NCBI RefSeq assembly: GCF_015319165.1
Contig: NZ_JADIVZ010000004.1
Span: 186,001 to 250,000, forward strand
Origin: Nocardioides acrostichi
GTDB lineage: Bacteria; Actinomycetota; Actinomycetes; Propionibacteriales; Nocardioidaceae
Length of the DNA stretch: 64,000 nucleotides
Direction: 5' to 3'
In this document: piece by piece, positions 57,197 to 62,628 of the stretch
Position numbering within the stretch: the stretch's first letter is position 1
Layout of the letters: every line of letters begins with the position of its first letter
Notes under the pieces: model-generated
Seen by the model: the letters and a program-made list of their open reading frames with translations, nothing else
What the model was told of the DNA's origin: nothing
Databases searched by the model: none
Program-made: the position numbers and the translations under genes

Positions 57197-58435
57197 TCAG
57201 AAGGCGCCGACGCCGTTCGGCGTGCCGAGACCGGTCGGGCCGTCCCAGCCGGCACGCGCGTTGCACCACTGCGTGGTGGGGCAGGTGCCGTTGCTCCCGC
57301 TGGTCACGTCGAAGAGTTGGCCGCTGTTGGCGTACGGGATCGCGTTGGCGTAGCCGGAGGTGTTGCCCGACAGCGCGTAGACCGAGGCGATGATCGGGGA
57401 GGACTCGCTGGTGCCGCCGATCTGGCCCCACGTCGAGGCGTTGCGGCTGGTCGGGTAGTAGACGGCCAGGCCGCCGTTCGACGGATCGGCCGCCGCGGAG
57501 ACGTCGGCCATGGCCCGCTTGGAGCATCCGGTGTCGTAGCTCGACGCCGCTGCGAGCGCCGTGTTGTAGGTCGAACAGCCGGAGCCGGCGCCGTCCCAGA
57601 CCGACTCGGACCAGCCGCGCGTGTTGCTGGCCTTGACCAGGCTGGTGCCGCCGACAGCCGTGACGTAGGCGGACGATGCCGGGTAGCTGCCGCCCTGGTA
57701 GCCGTTGTCGCCGGTCGAGGCGGTCACGGCGATGCCCGGGAAGTCGTAGTACTTGCCGTAGGTCGTGTCGGCTGCGTCGCCGCCCCCGTAGGAGTTCGAG
57801 ATCGCGACGACGCCCGACTGCTTGGCCGCGGTCTGCACGGCGGTGCCGAGGTTGGCGAACGAGGCGGTCTTGGCCTGGACCACGACGATCTTGCAGTCGG
57901 GGCATGCGGCCGAGACGGCGTCGACGTCGAGCGCCTGCTCGCCGCCCCAGCCGACGTCGGTGCGGGGGTAGCTGGTGCCACCGTTCTGGTCCACGATCTT
58001 CAGGCAGCCGTTGGCCGTGGTGCAGGCCGGCAGCCCGAACTGGCTGCGATAGGTGGCCAGGTCGCGCTCGAGGTTCGGGTAGCCGTAGGCGTCGACGATC
58101 GCGACGGTGCGGCCACCGGACGTCAGGCCGGTGAGCTTGTAGGCGTCTTGGAGACCGGCAGGCGTGAGCCCGGTGCTCGGCGGGGTCGTGGACGCCAGCC
58201 GGTTGCCCTTGCCGTTCACGACGATCTTGGCGCCACACGCCGCGGTGGCCACGGACTGCTTGGCCGCGGCCGCACTGCTACACAGTCGCTGGCTGTGCAT
58301 CTGGCCGGTCGGCGACGCCGACGAGGCGACAGCCGCCGGGGCCGCCGAGGCGGCCGGGCTGCCGACCACGCCGGCCAGGGCCGACGTCGCGAGGGCCGCC
58401 GAGGCGGCGAAAGAGAGGAGAACAGACTTCTTCAC
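57197..58435 (-). CDS. secreted S53 (sedolisin) family serine-carboxyl peptidase
   Basis: A 412-residue secreted peptidase. A signal peptide ends near ALAGVVGSPAASA (about 25-35). The sedolisin triad is visible: Glu and Asp in GGEQALDVD (about 170-178) and Ser in GGTSESSPIIAS near 345; SNSYGGGD supplies the oxyanion region and DVTSGSNG the calcium-site Asp. The usual propeptide of about 180 residues is missing: only about 60 residues separate the signal peptide from the catalytic domain. The start is GTG 58435 behind AGGAG at five bases. Expected to be extracellular. Confidence 0.88.
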   Translation of the reverse strand: MKKSVLLSFAASAALATSALAGVVGSPAASAAPAAVASSASPTGQMHSQRLCSSAAAAKQSVATAACGAKIVVNGKGNRLASTTPPSTGLTPAGLQDAYKLTGLTSGGRTVAIVDAYGYPNLERDLATYRSQFGLPACTTANGCLKIVDQNGGTSYPRTDVGWGGEQALDVDAVSAACPDCKIVVVQAKTASFANLGTAVQTAAKQSGVVAISNSYGGGDAADTTYGKYYDFPGIAVTASTGDNGYQGGSYPASSAYVTAVGGTSLVKASNTRGWSESVWDGAGSGCSTYNTALAAASSYDTGCSKRAMADVSAAADPSNGGLAVYYPTSRNASTWGQIGGTSESSPIIASVYALSGNTSGYANAIPYANSGQLFDVTSGSNGTCPTTQWCNARAGWDGPTGLGTPNGVGAF

Positions 58436-59197
58436 AAACGCTCCTAGTGTGCATAGGAGGCTCCCGAGATGGTGGAGCCCGCTCTGGTCAGAGCACTCAC
58501 ACTCTGGCGGCGCGCAAGGAAGTTGTATAGGTCGATCGTGTGGAGGCTTGCTGATTTTCCGGTGAGAGCCGCGTGAGGACGCACGGACCATGCGTCGCCT
58601 CGGCTCAGGTGCCCACGTCGCGCGGATCGGGGACACGACCCGCGCGACGTCACCCCCGGCCGCACCTCGCACCTCGCAGCGCCGGCGGAGTGTGGGCCCG
58701 CCAGGCTCGCGGGAAGCGTTGCACTGGTCTCATACCCGGTCATCGCCTGGCTATGCGCCGGACCAGACCACGCTGGAGACCCGAGGACAGCAGTCTCGCC
58801 GGTGGAGCGCGACCTCTCGTTGACGAGCCTCACGGGCACACTGTCCAAGCACACTCCTCGTTCCCCTGCTCGACAGAAGCTGAGGCAACCGCGACTCGTA
58901 GACGAAACGGCGGCGCCGGGTTCATCGGCGACATCGGCGAGGATCGGGGCGATGAGTCCTGACCCGCGCGATCGCCGGGAGCGTAAGGAGCGCAGCCCGA
59001 ACGGTCGGCGGTTCCTCGCCGGATGATCCGCACGACGGCGTCTACTCCGCGCGCCACCGCGCCGACGACGCGTCGCAGTCCGAGCCCCGCAGTGATGTCC
59101 TCGACTCGTGTCCGGTCAAGGTGCGAGCCACCATGCGTGCCGCGCTCACCACCGTGGCATCAACGCGGCCGAAGCGTTTCGCTAGGCCGAGATCCAC
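58436..59197. other. gene-free stretch with peptidase promoter region and an inverted repeat
   Basis: About 760 bases in which I see no credible gene: open frames lack start signals and have arginine/proline-heavy shadow composition. The first 130 bases hold the peptidase promoter region (TATACA box, and a GCTCTG-GT-CAGAGC inverted repeat at 58484-58497). The rest contains the 11-bp-arm inverted repeat at 58615-58650. It marks the left border of the variable end of the window. Confidence 0.55.
58615..58650. repeat. inverted repeat with 11-bp perfect arms
   Basis: ACGTCGCGCGG at 58615-58625 and its exact complement at 58640-58650 are separated by 14 bases. It lies in a stretch without genes. 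It could be a terminator of a lost gene or a protein-binding site; nothing adjacent decides this. Confidence 0.55.
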
Positions 59198-59257
59198 ATG
59201 GAGATCTGGGTTCCGGATGCGGCGATTCGCGGTGCCTCGCAGCGCGCGGTGCCGACG

Positions 59258-59415
59258 ATGAGGGCGTACGGCGTCCAGTGGCTCGAAGGTCGCAAGACCC
59301 GTGGCCGCGAGCTTCGGCCGACCACCCGCCAGCAGTACCGGATGCTGCTCGACACCCACATCTACCCGACCTTCGGCGACGAGCGGCTCGACCGGATCAC
59401 CGCCGAGGACGTCAC
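59258..59415 (+). pseudogene. tyrosine integrase remnant (N-terminal arm-type domain)
   Basis: One frame encodes YGVQWLEGRKTRGRELRPTT, then RQQYRMLLDTHIYPTFGD and ERLDRITAEDVTR, which is the SAM-like core-binding domain of phage-type tyrosine recombinases (arm W-L-x-GR, Y-R-x-LL-x-x-HI-x-PTFG). The catalytic domain with the R-H-R-Y residues is missing; the similarity stops at about 59415 where sequence switches to an unrelated upstream region of the HTH gene. An ATG at 59198 opens the frame but the first 20 residues are not integrase-like. A broken copy, not a working recombinase. Confidence 0.75.
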
Positions 59416-59483
59416 CAGAGTTGCCCCAACTACGTCGTCCATATGGGTTATCGCCCATACGCTGATGAACGAGAGGAGTCACC

Positions 59484-60065
59484 ACGGCCAAGGAGTTCTC
59501 CGAGTATGCGCGGGGGCGTCGTGCCGACCAGAGCGCCGAAGGGCGCGAGGCCGAGCGCGTCTTTCGTGCTGCCTACGCCTTCGGTCATGCCATCTACTCG
59601 GCCCGGAAGGCCCGTAACCTTCGCCAGTCAGACCTTGCCGAGCTCAGCGGCGTCGCCCAGGCGGACATCAGCCGCATCGAAGGAGGACAGATCGCGCCGA
59701 CCGTCCCGACCCTGCTGAAGCTCGCCGACGCGCTCGGTGCTCAGATCCAGTTCGTGCTTCCTCCGGCCGACGGCAACACCGCTGACTCGCAGGCCGCACA
59801 TGAGGTGTTCGCGCTGAGCGTCGGCGCTTGGTCCGACGCGGATACCAGGAGCGGGGCTGGCGACTTCTACGGCGCGAGCACGGGACGCAGAGTCACGAAG
59901 GACGAAGAGCCGTGTTCGCGCAGCAGTGCACGAGTCCGCTTGTCCAGGTCGACGATCGTGTTCCCCGACGCCTTTGCCTCGACGGTGGTCACGCCGCGGA
60001 CTCGGGGGCGAGAGGGGCGGTGCACGTTCGGTGCACGGTGGCCCGGAATTGCGAACCGCCCCTGA
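59484..60065 (+). pseudogene. XRE-family HTH protein lacking a normal start codon
   Basis: The frame encodes a 193-codon protein with a clear XRE helix-turn-helix at about residues 45-100 (LRQSDLAELSGVAQADISRI, then PTVPTLLKLADALGAQIQFV), as in HigA-type antitoxins or phage repressors. At the position of the start codon there is ACG (59484-59486), five bases after a good GAGAGGAG ribosome-binding site; no ATG, GTG or TTG precedes the HTH in this frame after an upstream TGA. Either ACG is used rarely or the ATG was lost by one transition. The last 80 residues run into a tRNA terminator, so the natural C terminus may also be lost. Confidence 0.65.
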
Positions 60066-60089
60066 TCTGTTGTCGCAGGTCAGGGGCGG
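60056..60089 (-). terminator. terminator of the tRNA Gly-Cys-Val transcript
   Basis: CCGCCCCTGA and TCAGGGGCGG pair perfectly over ten bases with a further partial stem inside. It stands ten bases beyond the 3' end of tRNA-Val(GAC) on the minus strand, the normal place for a tRNA terminator. It overlaps the end of the HTH frame. Confidence 0.7.
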
Positions 60090-60098
60090 TTGAGAAGC

Positions 60099-60173
60099 TG
60101 GTGGGCGATACTGGGTTTGAACCAGTGACCTCTTCCGTGTCAAGGAAGCGCGCTACCGCTGCGCCAATCGCCC
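60099..60173 (-). tRNA. tRNA-Val (anticodon GAC)
   Basis: Acceptor stem GGGCGAT pairs with ATCGCCC, D-loop GCGCAGCGGTAGCGC, anticodon arm CTTCC-TTGACAC-GGAAG giving GAC, T-arm CTGGTTCAAACCCAG, discriminator A and an encoded CCA end. Reads GUC (and GUU). Third tRNA of the minus-strand cluster. Its 3' end faces the integrase and HTH remnants, the typical integration side. Confidence 0.97.
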
Positions 60174-60174
60174 G

Positions 60175-60245
60175 AGGTGGAGACGGGATTTGAACCCGTG
60201 TAGACGGATTTGCAGTCCGTTGCCTCGCCTCTCGGCCACTCCACC
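60175..60245 (-). tRNA. tRNA-Cys (anticodon GCA)
   Basis: Acceptor GGTGGAG pairs with CTCCACC, anticodon loop CTGCAAA gives GCA, T-arm CGGGTTCAAATCCCG, discriminator U as required for cysteine identity. No CCA is encoded. One base separates it from tRNA-Val downstream. Confidence 0.97.
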
Positions 60246-60277
60246 GTAGGAGGTCACACCGTGAGGGAGACCCTCCG

Positions 60278-60350
60278 AGCGGACGACGAGGCTCGAACTC
60301 GCGACCTCAACCTTGGCAAGGTTGCGCTCTACCAACTGAGCTACGTCCGC
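60278..60350 (-). tRNA. tRNA-Gly (anticodon GCC)
   Basis: Acceptor GCGGACG pairs with CGTCCGC, D-arm GCTCAGTTGGTAGAGC, anticodon loop TTGCCAA gives GCC, T-arm GCGAGTTCGAGCCTCGT, discriminator U. No CCA is encoded. First gene of the Gly-Cys-Val transcript. Confidence 0.97.
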
Positions 60351-60386
60351 TTGCGACTCCGGGGCGGGCCCCGGCGTGCGTCGTGA

Positions 60387-60392
60387 ACAGTA
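60387..60392 (-). promoter_or_regulatory. candidate -10 TACTGT for the tRNA cluster
   Basis: TACTGT on the minus strand, 36 bases before the 5' end of tRNA-Gly; divergent from the aminotransferase promoter at 60440. A GGGGC/GCCCC inverted repeat lies between it and the tRNA. Confidence 0.45.
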
Positions 60393-60439
60393 GCGGATGC
60401 CCAGGAGGCCGCCAAATCCACCCCGAGGACGGCGCGTCC

Positions 60440-60445
60440 TACAGT
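60440..60445 (+). promoter_or_regulatory. -10 TACAGT, leaderless promoter of the aminotransferase gene
   Basis: TACAGT with seven bases (TTCGGGC) to ATG 60453, no ribosome-binding site; the leaderless pattern. Confidence 0.6.
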
Positions 60446-60452
60446 TTCGGGC

Positions 60453-61298
60453 ATGCGCGCATGGGCCGATGGACGTCTCCTCAACCGGGCCGACGAGGCC
60501 GTTCTTCCGGTCACTGACCACGGCGTGACGGTGGGCGACGGCGTATTCGAGTCGGTCAAGGTGGTCGACGGCCGCCCGTTCGCTCTCGACCTCCACCTCG
60601 ATCGCCTCGTGCGCAGTGCCGCCGGACTCGGGCTCATCGAGCCGAGCCGCTCCGATGTGCTCACCGGCGTGCGCGCCGTGCTCGCCGAGGAGCACCTGCC
60701 CCTGGGCCGGTTGCGGATCACGCTCACGGGCGGCCCGGCACCACTCGGGTCGGGTCGAGGCGACAGCCCGGGCACCCTCATGGTCGTGGCGGCACCGATG
60801 GCGCCGCTGTCGGCGTCCACGTCGGTCGTGACGGTCTCGTGGACCCGCAACGAGAACAGCGCGACCGCCGGGCTCAAGACCACCAGCTACGCCGACAACG
60901 TGATCGCCTTGGCCGAGGCGGCGCGACGGGGTGCCAGCGAGGCGATCTTCGCCAACACGCGGGGCGAGCTGTGCGAGGGCACCGGCTCCAACGTCTTCTA
61001 CGTCGTGGACGGCGAGCTGCGCACGCCCAGTCTGGCCAGCGGCTGCCTTGCCGGCGTCACCCGCGCCCTGGTGCTCGAGTGGGTCGAGGCGGTCGAGGTC
61101 GACGAGCCCCTCGAGGTCGCGGCCGGAGCCGAGGAGGTCTTCCTCGTCTCGACCACCCGTGACGTGCAGGCGGTGACGCGCTGGAACGAGCGCGAGCTCG
61201 CCGCTCCCGGCCCCGTCACCCGGGCTGCGGCAGCGGTCTGGAGGGAGCGTGCACCGGAGCTCTTCAAGGGTGTCGAGGACTCAGCGGCGCCGATGTGA
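60453..61298 (+). CDS. pabC: class IV aminotransferase, probable aminodeoxychorismate lyase
   Basis: A 281-residue PLP enzyme of fold type IV. DHGVTVGDGVFESVKV near residue 25, RLRITLTGGPAP near 90, the Schiff-base lysine in AGLKTTSYADNVIALAEA (about 148), NTRGELCEGTGSNVFYV and the phosphate site ACLAGVTR-like segment SGCLAGVTRAL. PabC makes 4-aminobenzoate for folate; branched-chain or D-amino-acid aminotransferases have the same fold but are usually longer (branched-chain) or lack the GLK form. The name pabC is therefore likely, not proven. Plus-strand, flanked by tRNA genes on both sides. Confidence 0.82.
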   Translation: MRAWADGRLLNRADEAVLPVTDHGVTVGDGVFESVKVVDGRPFALDLHLDRLVRSAAGLGLIEPSRSDVLTGVRAVLAEEHLPLGRLRITLTGGPAPLGSGRGDSPGTLMVVAAPMAPLSASTSVVTVSWTRNENSATAGLKTTSYADNVIALAEAARRGASEAIFANTRGELCEGTGSNVFYVVDGELRTPSLASGCLAGVTRALVLEWVEAVEVDEPLEVAAGAEEVFLVSTTRDVQAVTRWNERELAAPGPVTRAAAAVWRERAPELFKGVEDSAAPM

Positions 61299-61336
61299 TC
61301 GAGCGCGCGACCATGCGCTACAGTCCAACACCGCAC

Positions 61337-61411
61337 GGGCGATTGGCGCAGTGGTAGCGCGCTTCGTTCACACCGAAGAGGTCACTGGTTCGAACCCAGT
61401 ATCGCCCACCA
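61337..61411 (+). tRNA. tRNA-Val (anticodon CAC)
   Basis: Nearly identical to the tRNA-Val(GAC) at 60099-60173 except in the anticodon arm (CTTCG-TTCACAC-CGAAG) and a few D- and T-loop bases. Acceptor GGGCGAT/ATCGCCC, discriminator A and encoded CCA. Reads GUG. Its 3' half recurs in worn form at 62471-62516. Confidence 0.97.
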
Positions 61412-61422
61412 CCTCTCCAGAC

Positions 61423-61459
61423 CCCCTCCGATCTGCGAAGCAGCAGGTCGGAGGGGTTT
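61423..61459 (+). terminator. rho-independent terminator after tRNA-Val(CAC)
   Basis: CCCCTCCGATCTGC and GCAGGTCGGAGGGG pair over 14 bases (one G-T) around a GAAGCA-type loop, followed by TTT. Twelve bases after the tRNA. A diverged copy of both tRNA end and hairpin lies at 62471-62565. Confidence 0.8.
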
Positions 61460-61631
61460 CTGCTTCCTGTGACCTGCGGTCCTCCAGGGCAGCCGCCAAC
61501 GCTTCTACTCGCCAGATGTGGAGCAAACGCTCAGAGGTGGAGCAAGCGACAGGTCTCCACGTCGACCAGACGATGGGCATGAGGCGCTTGGGGGCTGCGT
61601 GCTGGTCCCTGACCTTGTTGACGTACCTCCC

Positions 61632-61772
61632 CTAGAGGCACCTAGCGGCGCCGAAGCCGCCCACGATCCAGCCCCTGGCCACCCCGCCACCGGTGGCCGC
61701 GCTGACCACGAAGGCGATGAATCCGGTACCGCCGCAGATGACCTCGACCCTCTTCACCTCGACATCGGCCAT
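61632..61772 (-). CDS. 46-residue hydrophobic peptide with GG and GxxxG motifs
   Basis: ATG 61772 with AAGGGG just before it opens a 46-residue peptide: a charged MADVEVKRVEVICGG start, then a Gly-rich hydrophobic stretch ([19 protein letters not shown], then WIVGGFGAARCL). The GG after a short amphipathic leader plus GxxxG resembles double-glycine-leader bacteriocins, but also a simple small membrane protein. No exporter or immunity gene is recognisable nearby. It lies 29 bases after the probable true end of the small membrane protein upstream on the same strand. A longer in-frame start at 61859 has no ribosome-binding site. Confidence 0.5.
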   Translation of the reverse strand: MADVEVKRVEVICGGTGFIAFVVSAATGGGVARGWIVGGFGAARCL

Positions 61773-61871
61773 GGTCCCCTTCGTCCCCCTAGCGTGCACA
61801 CCTAGGCATCGGCGACGGAGAGGAGGAACTGCGCGTTGGTCAGCGGGTGCATCCACCACGCGTCCTCCCGC

Positions 61872-62189
61872 TCAGTCGGCTCGACGCCGGTGACGGGCTT
61901 GGCGTTGGGGTGGTGGTTCGTGCCGCACGTTCATGCGGTGCTTGATCCCATGGGGGAGCTTGGTGCCCTTGGCGGTCTTGGACTTCGCGCTGGACCAGCG
62001 GTGCTTCGTCTTCGGCTCGTACTGGCCGGGGCTCGGGCACGGCCCGTCGGCGCAGACGGCCCCGCCGGTGGCGGCCATGGCGCGATCGAGAGCGGGGAAC
62101 GCCACGAAGGCCGCGACCAGGCCCAGGATGATGGCGAGAACGATGGCGATGACCCATGAAACGACGGTTCGAGCGTTGCGGTTGACCAT
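61872..62189 (-). pseudogene. small single-pass membrane protein, apparent frameshift at its 3' part
   Basis: ATG 62189 follows AGGAGG at five bases. The 105-residue product has one strong helix (VVSWVIAIVLAIILGLVAAF, about 8-27), then CADGPCPSPGQ and a basic tail. From about 61925 the current frame becomes arginine-rich, whereas the neighbouring frame reads CGTNHHPNAKPVTGVEP, then TEREDAWWMHPLTNAQFLL and SVADA before a stop at 61802-61804, which looks like a genuine protein end. The simplest reading is a one- or two-base indel near 61925 in a gene of about 125 codons. Family not recognised. Confidence 0.6.
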
Positions 62190-62470
62190 AAGGCCTCCTG
62201 CTTCCGAGAGGTCGAGGTTGAGGGTGCTGGACAGTTTGCCTGGCCATCGCTGACCCAAACGTCGCTCTCCACAAGACGTCGTGAGCCACCCCCGTCAACG
62301 GTCGTTCTCAGATGGAAGGGATGGGCCAATCGGTCGGCAAAGCACGTGACCAGACGGGAAAGCGCGCAGCTGAGGTAGCGTCAGATCACGTCGAGCCTGG
62401 CACTGTTCGTGCAGTTCAGAGAGCCTTCTTCTCAGATCAGAAGCGACAAGGACGCGACTCGGCGATGAAC

Positions 62471-62516
62471 GTTCACACCGAAGAAGTCACCGGTGCGAAC
62501 TCGGTGTCGCCCATCA
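62471..62516 (+). repeat. degenerate copy of the tRNA-Val(CAC) 3' half
   Basis: From GTTCACACCGAAGAAGTCAC on, the sequence follows the anticodon loop, variable loop, T-arm and acceptor end of tRNA-Val(CAC) with several substitutions; the T-loop has TGCGAAC instead of TTCGAAC and the end reads CATCA instead of CACCA. No 5' half is present, so it cannot be a working tRNA. The following hairpin (62531-62557) is also similar to the tRNA terminator. This is what an old attachment-site duplication looks like. Confidence 0.75.
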
Positions 62517-62530
62517 CCTGCTGAACGGCT

Positions 62531-62565
62531 CCGGATCTGCGCAAGCGCAGCGTCCGGGGCTGTTT
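62531..62565 (+). terminator. terminator-like hairpin after the tRNA remnant
   Basis: CTGCGC-AA-GCGCAG forms a perfect inner stem, extended outward by CCGGA/TCCGG with mismatches, and TGTTT follows. It corresponds in place and partly in sequence to the terminator of the intact tRNA-Val(CAC). Confidence 0.5.
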
Positions 62566-62582
62566 CTCATGGCCTCGACCCT

Positions 62583-62611
62583 CCACGCGACAGATGCGCC
62601 ATCTCGCGTGG
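62583..62611. promoter_or_regulatory. inverted repeat upstream of the TerD-DUF4041 gene
   Basis: CCACGCGA (62583-62590) and TCGCGTGG (62604-62611) are perfect complements separated by 13 bases, centred about 32 bases before ATG 62629. This is operator-like spacing. CATCGT at six bases before the ATG could be the -10 of a leaderless message. Confidence 0.45.
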
Positions 62612-62628
62612 TGAGGCATCGTCACCCC

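Larger units (their letters stand above)
62190..62628. other. gene-free stretch with tRNA-derived repeat
   Basis: About 440 bases without a credible gene. It holds the divergent promoter region of the small membrane protein, the worn tRNA-Val 3' half (62471-62516), a terminator-like hairpin (62531-62557) and an inverted repeat before the TerD gene (62583-62611). The remainder shows nothing I can support. Confidence 0.6.

Noticed and set aside
58444-58854. 136-residue minus-strand open frame upstream of the S53 peptidase
   Set aside because: It covers the peptidase promoter region, has no ribosome-binding site and no domain-like pattern.
59416-59475. HigB-like toxin tail upstream of the HTH gene
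   Set aside because: A frame reads LRRPYG, a motif reminiscent of RelE/HigB toxins, but only about 14 residues before a stop; too short to support.
62340-62470. 5' half of a second tRNA in front of the degenerate 3' half
   Set aside because: No acceptor or D-arm complement was found upstream of 62471.
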